Source: Parasedimentitalea marina (GTDB taxonomy: Bacteria; Pseudomonadota; Alphaproteobacteria; Rhodobacterales; Rhodobacteraceae). From it: a stretch of 64,000 nucleotides of DNA. The notes under the pieces were generated by a model, which made no database searches, had not been told where the DNA came from, and was given only the letters and a program-made list of their open reading frames with translations. The stretch spans positions 2,170,001-2,234,000 of the forward strand of contig NZ_CP033219.1 of assembly GCF_004006175.1 (NCBI RefSeq), read 5' to 3'. Both the position numbers and the translations under genes were made by a program. Shown here in pieces: positions 56,629 through 64,000 of the stretch (positions within the stretch are counted from its first letter, which is position 1; every line of letters begins with the position of its first letter).

Positions 56629-57774
56629 ATGGCGCTGGATACATCCCACCCGTTGAACTCGCTTGGCTTTGCTAAACCACCATCTGAAACCCGTGTCGTC
56701 GTAGCCATGTCCGGCGGCGTCGACAGCTCTGTTGTGGCAGCATACTTGGCCGATCAAGGCTATGACGTAGTCGGTGTGACGCTGCAATTGTATGATCATG
56801 GTGCCGCTCTGGCCAAGAAGGGCGCCTGTTGCGCAGGCATTGATATCCACGATGCCCGCCGTGTCGCCGAGGAACGCGGCTTTCCGCATTACGTGTTGGA
56901 TTATGAGAACATTTTTAAAGATGCGGTGATCGACGAGTTTGCAGACAGCTATTTGGCAGGTGCCACTCCGGTTCCCTGCATCCGTTGCAATGAACGAATC
57001 AAATTCAAGGACTTGTTACAGACCGCCAAGGACCTAGAGGCCGACTGCATGGCCACCGGTCACTATATTCAGCGCAAAATGGGCGAGCATGGCGCCGAGC
57101 TGCATTCGGCAACCGATGCCAATCGCGATCAGAGCTATTTCCTGTTTCCAACCACCCCGGAACAGCTCGATTTCCTACGCTTCCCCCTGGGTCATCTTCC
57201 GAACAAGGACGCCACCCGCAAAATGGCAACACAATACGGGCTGGCGGTGGCCGATAAACCAGACAGTCAGGATATCTGTTTTGTGCCCGACGGTGATTAT
57301 GCCGGACTGATCGAGAAACTGCGCCCCGGTGCTGCCGAACCCGGCGAGATCGTGCATGCCGACGGGCGTATCTTGGGTAAACATGACGGTGTATTGCACT
57401 ATACGATCGGTCAGCGCCGCGGTCTTGGCATTGGCGGGCTTAGCGAGCCGCTGTATGTGGTCAAACTCGACGTGGACACAAAACAAGTCATCGTCGGCGG
57501 TAAAGAATTGCTGGCCACCCGCACAATCCCAGTCCGCGAAATCAACTGGTTGGGGGATGAACCTTTCACGTCGCGCGACGAGTGGCACCTATCGGTCAAA
57601 GTCCGCTCAACCCGCCCCCCTCGTGAGGCCATTATCCGGCCGATCTCAGCCACTGAAGCCGAAGTAGAGTTGCTGACACCCGAAGAGGGTGTCTCTCCGG
57701 GTCAAGCCTGCGTGTTTTACGCCAACGAGGGCAGCAGGATATTCGGTGGGGGTTGGATTTGGCGCGGATATTGA
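56629..57774 (+). CDS. mnmA: tRNA-specific 2-thiouridylase MnmA
   Basis: This 381-residue enzyme adds sulfur to U34 of tRNA-Lys, -Glu and -Gln. The PP-loop ATP site is [15 protein letters not shown] (Ser28-Ser34), and the catalytic Cys pair is Cys117 (PVPCIRC) and the Cys in [14 protein letters not shown]-terminal beta domains follow ([22 protein letters not shown]). AGGAG lies before the ATG. A short N-terminal extension of about 20 residues precedes the PP-loop domain. It is divergent from sciP and convergent with lpxB. Confidence 0.97.
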   Translation: MALDTSHPLNSLGFAKPPSETRVVVAMSGGVDSSVVAAYLADQGYDVVGVTLQLYDHGAALAKKGACCAGIDIHDARRVAEERGFPHYVLDYENIFKDAVIDEFADSYLAGATPVPCIRCNERIKFKDLLQTAKDLEADCMATGHYIQRKMGEHGAELHSATDANRDQSYFLFPTTPEQLDFLRFPLGHLPNKDATRKMATQYGLAVADKPDSQDICFVPDGDYAGLIEKLRPGAAEPGEIVHADGRILGKHDGVLHYTIGQRRGLGIGGLSEPLYVVKLDVDTKQVIVGGKELLATRTIPVREINWLGDEPFTSRDEWHLSVKVRSTRPPREAIIRPISATEAEVELLTPEEGVSPGQACVFYANEGSRIFGGGWIWRGY

Positions 57775-57792
57775 TCCGCTACGATTACATTG

Positions 57793-57814
57793 TGCCCGGC
57801 AGCGATGCCGGGCA
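57793..57814. terminator. Bidirectional hairpin between mnmA and lpxB
   Basis: TGCCCGGCA and TGCCGGGCA pair around a GCGA tetraloop, five bases before the lpxB stop and 19 after mnmA. No T run is seen, so its strength is uncertain, but the position between convergent genes fits a shared terminator. Confidence 0.6.
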
Positions 57815-57818
57815 AGGC

Positions 57819-58979
57819 CTAGGGTAATCGGTCCAGAACAGCCCGCGCAGCGCGCAGGCCAGGGGCTTCTCCGCCCTGCCCCAATTGCGACATGGTCAAT
57901 GCCATCGCCTTCTTTTGATCCGATGGATCATCGGCCACTTTCGTCAGCGCCGAAACGATCTTTACAGGCGTACACTCGGAGCCCAAGCACTCCGGCACAA
58001 ACCGACTGCAGGTCACCAGGTTTACCAGCGTTACAGTGTCAATCAGCGCCACGGCTTTCATGATCCGCCAAGTCAGCCACTGAAACCTATAGGCAATGAC
58101 CATCGGTGTACTTGCGGCCGCCAGCTCTAACGACACCGTTCCCGAAGCCGCCAGTGCCAAGTCTGCAGCTGCAAAAGCCGCGCGTTTGTGCGCCTGCGCC
58201 GTCTCAGGCTCAAAATCTCCGGGGTCCACCACAATGGCATCGCTGGGCCAGTCTTGCAGGTTTTCACGAACAAGGCTGGCAACAGCCGCCGCCGCAGGCA
58301 CAACCACTCGCATCTTTGGATTTGATTTTTGGAACGCAACCAGTGCCTCGCCAAAAACAGGAGCTAACTTTTGAACCTCAGAGCGGCGTGACCCGGGCAA
58401 GGCCAAAACAAAAGGTGCATCCCCCAAGCCAAATTCAGAGCGAAAGTCAGTGATTTCAGTCGGTGTTGCCTGCGGCTCTGCAACCACCGGGTGGCCAACG
58501 AAATCACACTCCATCCCTGCGGCTTGCATAAACTTCGGCTCGAAAGGCAGCAACGCCAAGACGTGATCAATGACCTTGGCCATCTTTTTGGCACGACCTG
58601 GGCGCCAGGCCCAAACCGAAGGTGCCACATAGTGCACAGTTCGGATGGAACTGGATTGTTTCACTAGCTTCGCAACACGCAAAGAGAAATCCGGAGCGTC
58701 GATGGTGATCAGCACATCCGGCTTGCTGGCAATCACCGCATCAGCAACCTCACGGATGCGGCGTTTCAAATGCAGGTACTTAGGCAGCACCTCCGCGATT
58801 CCCATGATCGACAGCTCGTCCATTGGAAACTGTGACGATAACCCCTGCGCCATCATCATCGGCCCGCCGACCCCCTCGAAGGATACGCCAGGGGCCAGGT
58901 CATGCAGCCCTGCCATCAAAGCGCCGCCCAGCCGGTCACCCGAGGGTTCGCCAGCCAGAATAAACACCCGAAGGCTCAT
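57819..58979 (-). CDS. lpxB: Lipid-A-disaccharide synthase LpxB
   Basis: This 386-residue GT19 glycosyltransferase joins UDP-diacylglucosamine and lipid X into the lipid A disaccharide at the inner membrane. Motifs are FILAGEPSGDRLGGALMAGL, DVLITIDAPDFSLRVAK, APSVWAWRPGRAKKM and the C-terminal SGTVSLELAAASTPMVIAYR. The ATG at 58979 overlaps the lpxI stop (ATGA); an ATG five codons earlier is possible. It is the last gene of the bamA-ompH-fabZ-lpxA-lpxI-lpxB run. Confidence 0.97.
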   Translation of the reverse strand: MSLRVFILAGEPSGDRLGGALMAGLHDLAPGVSFEGVGGPMMMAQGLSSQFPMDELSIMGIAEVLPKYLHLKRRIREVADAVIASKPDVLITIDAPDFSLRVAKLVKQSSSIRTVHYVAPSVWAWRPGRAKKMAKVIDHVLALLPFEPKFMQAAGMECDFVGHPVVAEPQATPTEITDFRSEFGLGDAPFVLALPGSRRSEVQKLAPVFGEALVAFQKSNPKMRVVVPAAAAVASLVRENLQDWPSDAIVVDPGDFEPETAQAHKRAAFAAADLALAASGTVSLELAAASTPMVIAYRFQWLTWRIMKAVALIDTVTLVNLVTCSRFVPECLGSECTPVKIVSALTKVADDPSDQKKAMALTMSQLGQGGEAPGLRAARAVLDRLP

Positions 58980-59764
58980 GCTGGACGGAGCCATAAAAAC
59001 AAGCCCAGACGATCGGCGGTGGCAATCACCTCGTCTTGTGCCAAGACAATGACGCCTCCAGCCTCAAGTACGATGCCAGACAGCCCCGCCTTGGCTGCCA
59101 TTTCCACTGTGGCAGGTCCAATCGTTGGTAAATCTGCCCGACGATCCTGTGCAAGTTTAGGCGCCTTGAATAACAAACCGCCCTGTCCGTCCGGGCGATT
59201 TTGCAAGGCCTGCAACATCCAGTCGGTTCCAAATGCGTTTTCCACGGCAATGGCCTGCTGATTTCGAACAGCGCAAGATTGGCCAATGTCCGCACTGCTC
59301 ATTGCAGCCACGATTTCGACCCCGCGTAGGACGTCTGCCTTATCCAGTTCACCCGGTTGAACCTGAGTAGGGACACAAGCAGTCATCAAAAGATCAGGCG
59401 CCACATCCTGTGCAGACTTGACAGAAAATCCAGATTTTTCAAAAATTTCAATAACTGCCCGCAGGGCGCCATCATCGCCACTTCCCAGCGCGGCCTGCAA
59501 GATTGGAACCAACGGAAAGGTTGCAGCATCGATTGCCGTCGGATCAATCTTGGGGCGCGCAACCGCGCCAGCCATACAGATTTCGGTGATCCCGCGCTCG
59601 GTCAACTCGGCCAAAAAGCTACCCAGGTGCTCCAGCCGGAACCGCAGCTCCGCCACAACCGAGGTTGGATCATTTCCTGCCATGGAACAAACCAAAGGTC
59701 TTTCGTCTAATTGCGCCAAGATTTCTCCCGGCAAGGCGCCTGTTCCAGCGATCAACGCAAGCAT
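58976..59764 (-). CDS. lpxI: UDP-2,3-diacylglucosamine pyrophosphatase LpxI
   Basis: This 262-residue protein of the LpxI (formerly DUF1009) family is used by many alphaproteobacteria in place of LpxH to make lipid X. The N-terminal LALIAGTGALPGEILAQL, the middle ITEICMAGAVARPKIDP, and the C-terminal VVEMAAKAGLSGIVLEAGGVIVLAQDEVI are typical; the acidic metal-binding residues are spread through the second half (GPATVEMA region). It starts three bases after lpxA and overlaps lpxB by four bases. Confidence 0.95.
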   Translation of the reverse strand: MLALIAGTGALPGEILAQLDERPLVCSMAGNDPTSVVAELRFRLEHLGSFLAELTERGITEICMAGAVARPKIDPTAIDAATFPLVPILQAALGSGDDGALRAVIEIFEKSGFSVKSAQDVAPDLLMTACVPTQVQPGELDKADVLRGVEIVAAMSSADIGQSCAVRNQQAIAVENAFGTDWMLQALQNRPDGQGGLLFKAPKLAQDRRADLPTIGPATVEMAAKAGLSGIVLEAGGVIVLAQDEVIATADRLGLFLWLRPA

Positions 59765-59767
59765 ATC

Positions 59768-60553
59768 TTACCCCCCTGGTGTCAGGAAAGAGCGATCACT
59801 GTCACCAGTGATAAAGGCCACGATTTCCTGAACATAATCACTGTCGCTCTCATCTGCTAAACGCCGAGCCCGTTCCTGAAAAGTGCCTTCGCCTTGGGCC
59901 AGCATCTGAAACGCAGCCCGAAGTGCGGTGATATCGGACCGCGCAACACCGCGGCGCTTCAGCCCAACCAGGTTCAATCCGTCCAGATCACCACGTGGCG
60001 CCTGTACCAAACCGTAAGGAATGACGTCATTGGTAACCATGGTAACGGCTCCGATGATCGCGCCTTTGCCAATCCGCACCCATTGATGGATACCGGACAG
60101 GCCACCGATGATCACGTCGTCTTCAAGGACACAATGCCCGGCAATTGCGGCCGAATTCACCACAATAACCCGGTCGCCGATTTTTGCGTCATGGGCAATA
60201 TGGCAGCCAGCCATGAACAACCCATCGTCGCCAATCCGCGTCACTCCGCCGCCGCCTTCTGTGCCGGCATTTACCGTCACATGTTCCCGGATGCGGTTTC
60301 GTTTGCCAATCAAAGTTCTGCTTTGCTCTCCCTTGAACTTCAAATCCTGAGGGACTTCACCCAGCACAGCAAAAGAAAAGACGACGGTTTCGTCGCCGAT
60401 CTCGGTGTGGCCAGTCAAAACCACATGGCTTTTCAAAACCACACGGTCGCCTAACACCACGTCCGCGCCAACCACGCAGAAAGGACCGACTTCGCAGCCC
60501 TCGCCAATGATGGCCCCCTCTTCGATCACCGCACTGGGATGAATCTGGCTCAT
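59768..60553 (-). CDS. lpxA: UDP-N-acetylglucosamine acyltransferase LpxA
   Basis: This 261-residue trimeric beta-helix enzyme does the first step of lipid A synthesis. It starts MSQIHPSAVIEEGAIIGEGCEVGPF with regular hexapeptide repeats, and the active-site His is in CHIAHDAKIGD (His121, equivalent to E. coli His125). The C-terminal helical domain begins near LRAAFQML. The ATG at 60553 has AGGAC at good spacing; a GTG directly before it is less likely. It lies five bases after fabZ. Confidence 0.97.
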   Translation of the reverse strand: MSQIHPSAVIEEGAIIGEGCEVGPFCVVGADVVLGDRVVLKSHVVLTGHTEIGDETVVFSFAVLGEVPQDLKFKGEQSRTLIGKRNRIREHVTVNAGTEGGGGVTRIGDDGLFMAGCHIAHDAKIGDRVIVVNSAAIAGHCVLEDDVIIGGLSGIHQWVRIGKGAIIGAVTMVTNDVIPYGLVQAPRGDLDGLNLVGLKRRGVARSDITALRAAFQMLAQGEGTFQERARRLADESDSDYVQEIVAFITGDSDRSFLTPGG

Positions 60554-60558
60554 CACGT

Positions 60559-61023
60559 TCAGTCCTTTTGCAGGTCAACCATGGCAGTAAATTCGGCTTC
60601 GGCAGCCGCTTCACCATCGACAGTTGCCTTACCCGAGAATTTCCAGATTTTACCGCCGGGTTTCCCACGCAAAGTAACGATATTCATTTCAAGCACATCA
60701 CCTGGTCCGACTTTGCGGCGGAACTTGCACTTATCAATGTTCATAAAATAGATCAGCATATTACTGTCGATCATATCAAAGGCAGTGCCAATCATAACGC
60801 CGGCAGTCTGAGCCATCGCTTCGACGATGGTGACACCTGGCATGATTGGTGTGCCCGGAAAATGGCCTTGGAAATGCGGCTCATTCATAGTGACATTCTT
60901 GATGCCACGGGCAGAGTTAAACCCATCAATGTCGAGCACTTTGTCGACCAGCAAAAAAGGATAGCGGTGCGGCAGGATCCGCTGGATCATTTGAATGTCA
61001 GCGCTTTTCAGCTCGGCGGTCAT
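60559..61023 (-). CDS. fabZ: 3-hydroxyacyl-ACP dehydratase FabZ
   Basis: This 154-residue hotdog-fold dehydratase of fatty-acid elongation has active-site His54 in [14 protein letters not shown] and Glu68 in [11 protein letters not shown]. The ATG at 61023 has AGGAT nine bases upstream; the in-frame ATG at 61032 has no spacing to a ribosome site. The hydroxyacyl-ACP used by LpxA is also its substrate, which explains its place in the lpx operon. Confidence 0.96.
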   Translation of the reverse strand: MTAELKSADIQMIQRILPHRYPFLLVDKVLDIDGFNSARGIKNVTMNEPHFQGHFPGTPIMPGVTIVEAMAQTAGVMIGTAFDMIDSNMLIYFMNIDKCKFRRKVGPGDVLEMNIVTLRGKPGGKIWKFSGKATVDGEAAAEAEFTAMVDLQKD

Positions 61024-61098
61024 AACGGTCATCCTGTTCTTGTCATGGAGTCTGTGCCGTCCCTAGCAAGACGGCGGCTTTTGGGCAAGCGGCCGTCC

Positions 61099-61719
61099 TT
61101 ACTGTTGGACGTCTTCGTTCGTCGGCGCACCATCGCCCAACACGGCATCAATACGGGAAATCGCTAGATCTGTTATATCAGCGGCATCCGCACTGAGAAA
61201 TACAGAGGATTGGTCCAAAATGGCCCCGGCACCTGTCTCCCGCATCACCTGTTGCAAAACGGGCAAAGAAAGTCTGAAAAACTCGCGCCTAGCTACTTCG
61301 CCTACTGAATTGATTTCACGCAGTTTACTTTCCTGCAGCCGCCGGGTTTCCTGAACTTTTTCATCAAAAGCATCAGCTAACGCCCTAAACGCAGCTGGCT
61401 CCATAGAAAGACGTCGCTCTGCTAGCATCTGCTCCTCGGCACGTAACTCAGCTTCAATACGTCGGTTTTCAGCCGTCAAAACCGCGCCGTCAGCCTCAAG
61501 ACCCCGGGCAACCCGGCGCCCATATGCACTGCTTGAGTACAGCCGCTCCGGCTGTATCGTCAAAATGGAACTCTGCGGGATACCCAATTGGGTCCCACTA
61601 GTCACATCAAACCCAATGGTTCCTTGAGCAGGGACTGGCAGCGGCGTAAACATAACACTTGCGAGTGCAATCACTTTAACTAGCACTCGCAGGTGACCAT
61701 GTTTACCGGAGATCGGCAT
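61099..61719 (-). CDS. OmpH/Skp-family periplasmic chaperone
   Basis: This 206-residue exported protein is between bamA and fabZ. A hydrophobic leader (about 10-30, VKVIALASVMFTPLPVPA) precedes a strand (SSILTIQPERLYSSSAYGRRVA), then a long charged coiled coil (about 75-150) as in Skp/OmpH, and a C-terminal strand-helix part. Skp holds unfolded outer-membrane proteins for BamA. Sequence similarity to E. coli Skp is low, so the call rests on architecture and position. The ribosome-binding site is weak; it may be coupled to bamA, four bases away. Confidence 0.87.
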   Translation of the reverse strand: MPISGKHGHLRVLVKVIALASVMFTPLPVPAQGTIGFDVTSGTQLGIPQSSILTIQPERLYSSSAYGRRVARGLEADGAVLTAENRRIEAELRAEEQMLAERRLSMEPAAFRALADAFDEKVQETRRLQESKLREINSVGEVARREFFRLSLPVLQQVMRETGAGAILDQSSVFLSADAADITDLAISRIDAVLGDGAPTNEDVQQ

Positions 61720-61723
61720 AGAT

Positions 61724-64000
61724 TTAGAACCGGGCCTGGATCGTCAGATCAAAACTTTGCTCTTTGTCGTAACTCTCTTTCTTTATCGCCTTCGAAAAGT
61801 TGAACCGCAAAGGGCCAAATCCAGTTGTCCACAGCAACGAGAATCCAATGGTTTGACGGAAAGATCCGCCTTCGCCAACAATAGTTCCGCCTGTGGTGTT
61901 TGCATTGGAGAGATCCCAAAGATTGCCAATGTCGTAGAACAAGCCTCCACGCATGCCATATTCTTCTGGCAGGCCAAGCGGGAATTCAGCATCAAACTTA
62001 GCCACGGCGTAATAGTTGCCACCTAGAAAGTCATCGTAGTTACTAGTCGTGGTTCCAATGGCCGATTGATCACGTGGGCCGATACCGCCTGGTTCAAAGC
62101 CGCGCATGACATTCGTTGACAGAATGTAGCGGTCGATTGACCTGCTAGAGTCATTACTAAGCCAGCTCAAAGCGCCTGCTTCAAACGTTGCCCGTAGGGT
62201 AACTTCTTCGTTGAACACCAACTTCTGGGCAATTAGTTTTGCGGTTGTTTTGACATATTCATTGTCGCCTCCCAAACCGGCATAATCGGCACCAAGTTGC
62301 ACCAAAAATCCGGCATTTGGGTCTAGCCCAGTGATCCGGCTGTCATAAGTATACGTGAAACCAACACTGCTCGATGACAATTCGCCCTGTCCGATTTCAT
62401 TGCGGACGACCGGACCTGCCAGTGGGTCTCCGTTGCTATCATCTCCACGACTGACCATTTCATCGCGGTCCCATAGGTATCGGACTTGAAGAAGAGTATT
62501 TTCGCCGGTTTTGAACGACAACGACGGGGTGATAAAGGCTCGCTTTGTATCATATTCCGAGAAGCTGGAGTCTGTTTCCGAAACACCCAAGTCTAGTGAA
62601 AACCGCAGATCCCGGCCCAGCAAGTGAGGTTCAGTAAATCCAAAAACATATTCTTCCGAATCCTGAGCCGTCGAAATATTGAACGACAACCGCTGCCCTC
62701 GACCAAGAAAGTTGTTTTCCGTCAGGCCAATGGCGACACCAAATCCATCATCGACGGAATAGGCGCCACCAAGGTTCAATGATCCAGTTGGCTGTTCTTC
62801 GACATCGACGTCCACGACGACCTGACTTGGTGAACTACCTTCCCTAACGTCAACTTCGGCGGTCGCAAAGAATCCAAGCGCACGGATACGTTCCGCGCTC
62901 TCGCGAATTTCCCGGGGATTGAAGGGATCGCCTTCAACAGTTTTGAACCGCTGGCGGATCACCCGATCCAACGTAGTGGTATTTCCTTCAATATCGATAC
63001 GCTCCACAAACAGCCGTGGGCCTCGAACCAGTACAAATTCAATATCGAGTGTCAGGTCACGGTCATTTCTGGATATGCGCGGCTCAACCCGCAAGAAATC
63101 AATTCCCTGTCGAATGGCGAGCGTTTCCAGGCGTTCAATCGAATTCTCAACCAGCAACGGAGTATAAATCACACCTGGCTTAACCCTCAGGGCATCAAAG
63201 AAAGTATCCGAATCCGCCTCGCTGATTTCACTGGAAACTGATATCTGGCCAAATTTGAATTGCTGACCTTCGGTGACATCCACAACCAGAAAGAAGGCAT
63301 CTCTTTCACTAGTGACTTCGGCGTTTGCGCTGTTCACCCGAAAATCGACATAGCCCCGCGAAAGATAGAAATCACGCAGAACTTGCTTATCAAATTCAAT
63401 GCGGTCCTCGATCAAAGTGTCCGACTTGATGAGTGCCCGCAACAAACCTGCCTGCTTGGTTTCAACAACTCGGCGCAAACGGCGATCTGAATAGACGCGG
63501 TTGCCGACGAAGGAAACTCGTTCAACTTCAGTTGTATCGCCCTCGGAAATTTCAAAAACCAGATCGACACGGTTGTCGCTACGGCGAATGATTCTGGGGG
63601 TTACCCGCGACGCCAACCTACCCTGAGCACCATATGCTTCAGCAATATTGGCTGCATCCCGTTCGGCCACCGATGGATTGAACACCCGGCGTGGAGCAGA
63701 TTCGACAAGCCCAAGCAGATCCTCATCCTTGAGTCGGCGGTTCCCCTCGAAACTGATTTGACTAATCGTCGCAAATTCAGTGACCTTGATGATCAGAGTA
63801 TTCCCACGCGGCACCAACTCAACGGTTTCAAAAACACCACTATCAAGAATACGCTGATAGGCATCGTTTAGTTGCCCTGCGCTAACTGTTTTGCCGCGCT
63901 CAATCCCGGTATAGGCCACAATCGTCGAGGTCTGAATGCGCTGGTTTCCCTCAACCTGCACCGAATTGAACTGATAATTTTGTGCCTCTGCAAACGTTGG
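61724..64000 (-). CDS. bamA: Outer-membrane protein assembly factor BamA, N-terminus cut by window edge
   Basis: About 758 residues are visible of the essential barrel protein that inserts outer-membrane proteins. The frame is open to the right edge, where it reads AEAQNYQFNSVQVEGNQRIQ, so the signal peptide cleavage is just inside or near the edge. Five POTRA domains (with VEGNQRIQTSTIV, ISFEGNRRLKDEDLL, VSFVGNRVYSDRRLRRV, and FVERIDIEGNTTTLDRVIRQRF) are followed by a 16-strand barrel. The conserved C-terminal pattern is GLFYDIGNLWDL...TTGFGPLRFNFSKAI, with final Phe (DLTIQARF). The gene leads the ompH-fabZ-lpxAIB operon. Confidence 0.96.
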   Translation of the reverse strand, partial: PTFAEAQNYQFNSVQVEGNQRIQTSTIVAYTGIERGKTVSAGQLNDAYQRILDSGVFETVELVPRGNTLIIKVTEFATISQISFEGNRRLKDEDLLGLVESAPRRVFNPSVAERDAANIAEAYGAQGRLASRVTPRIIRRSDNRVDLVFEISEGDTTEVERVSFVGNRVYSDRRLRRVVETKQAGLLRALIKSDTLIEDRIEFDKQVLRDFYLSRGYVDFRVNSANAEVTSERDAFFLVVDVTEGQQFKFGQISVSSEISEADSDTFFDALRVKPGVIYTPLLVENSIERLETLAIRQGIDFLRVEPRISRNDRDLTLDIEFVLVRGPRLFVERIDIEGNTTTLDRVIRQRFKTVEGDPFNPREIRESAERIRALGFFATAEVDVREGSSPSQVVVDVDVEEQPTGSLNLGGAYSVDDGFGVAIGLTENNFLGRGQRLSFNISTAQDSEEYVFGFTEPHLLGRDLRFSLDLGVSETDSSFSEYDTKRAFITPSLSFKTGENTLLQVRYLWDRDEMVSRGDDSNGDPLAGPVVRNEIGQGELSSSSVGFTYTYDSRITGLDPNAGFLVQLGADYAGLGGDNEYVKTTAKLIAQKLVFNEEVTLRATFEAGALSWLSNDSSRSIDRYILSTNVMRGFEPGGIGPRDQSAIGTTTSNYDDFLGGNYYAVAKFDAEFPLGLPEEYGMRGGLFYDIGNLWDLSNANTTGGTIVGEGGSFRQTIGFSLLWTTGFGPLRFNFSKAIKKESYDKEQSFDLTIQARF

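Overview
The window reads as chromosomal DNA of a Rhodobacterales (Roseobacter-group) alphaproteobacterium. The evidence is ctrA next to its inhibitor sciP, an lpx cluster with LpxI rather than LpxH, a TAXI-type TRAP transporter, a CoxMSL-like molybdenum hydroxylase, an IS427-type transposase relic, a long-insert LigA, and GAAC-N7-GAAC LexA-like sites. I cannot name the genus. Both ends cut genes: lpxD loses its C-terminus at the left edge and bamA loses its N-terminus at the right edge.

Layout. 1-3.2 kb: envelope genes (lpxD, a YcbB-type L,D-transpeptidase and, divergently, a MepK/YcbK-like peptidase). 3.4-4.6 kb: tRNA-Arg(CCG) followed by a decayed stretch with a broken transposase. 4.8-7.1 kb: a three-gene one-carbon operon (methyl-THF:corrinoid methyltransferase, MetF, PF13769 protein). 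7.3-9.5 kb: a Ppx/GppA phosphatase and rlmE. 9.8-12.8 kb: YihY, cardiolipin synthase and a K+ channel. 13.0-17.1 kb: an overlapping ABC ATPase / FtsX permease / AttH-CrtC lipocalin cassette. 17.2-21.3 kb: a TAXI TRAP transporter coupled to a UspA protein. 22.1-26.0 kb: a CoxM-CoxS-CoxL hydroxylase with a MoaD-like protein. 26.1-30.4 kb: an RND efflux pair. 30.6-32.1 kb: an acyl-CoA ligase. 32.3-34.1 kb: mtnA plus a class II aldolase (methylthio/deoxy-pentose salvage). 34.3-40.6 kb: an M19 dipeptidase and a complete Dpp/Opp-type importer. 40.8-42.2 kb: PPK2 and an overlapping TetR. 42.4-43.3 kb: rplM-rpsI. 43.7-45.4 kb: a MocR regulator divergent from DUF1127. 45.6-50.4 kb: thioesterase, enoyl-CoA hydratase, trmFO, gluQ, hisI and a NifU-like protein. 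50.5-56.5 kb: a tiny membrane-protein gene, recG-ligA, and ctrA/sciP. 56.6-64 kb: mnmA, then bamA-ompH-fabZ-lpxA-lpxI-lpxB.

Most genes are ordinary core or transport functions in tight operons, with many ATGA-type overlaps. The most interesting item is a 40-codon gene at 50680-50802 (minus strand) encoding one predicted membrane helix. It has a strong ribosome-binding site and its own strong terminator. An exact GAAC-N7-GAAC LexA-type box and further phased GTTC half-sites lie upstream. Together these suggest a DNA-damage-inducible small membrane protein, comparable in logic to Caulobacter SidA. Other points worth a second look are the 32-bp-spaced direct repeats between the MocR and DUF1127 genes, an 81-nt palindrome before trmFO, the MoaD-like gene closing the hydroxylase operon, and the divergent pair that would make and cut 3-3 peptidoglycan cross-links. 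Start sites were judged by eye from ribosome-binding sites and remembered family N-termini; no database search was possible.
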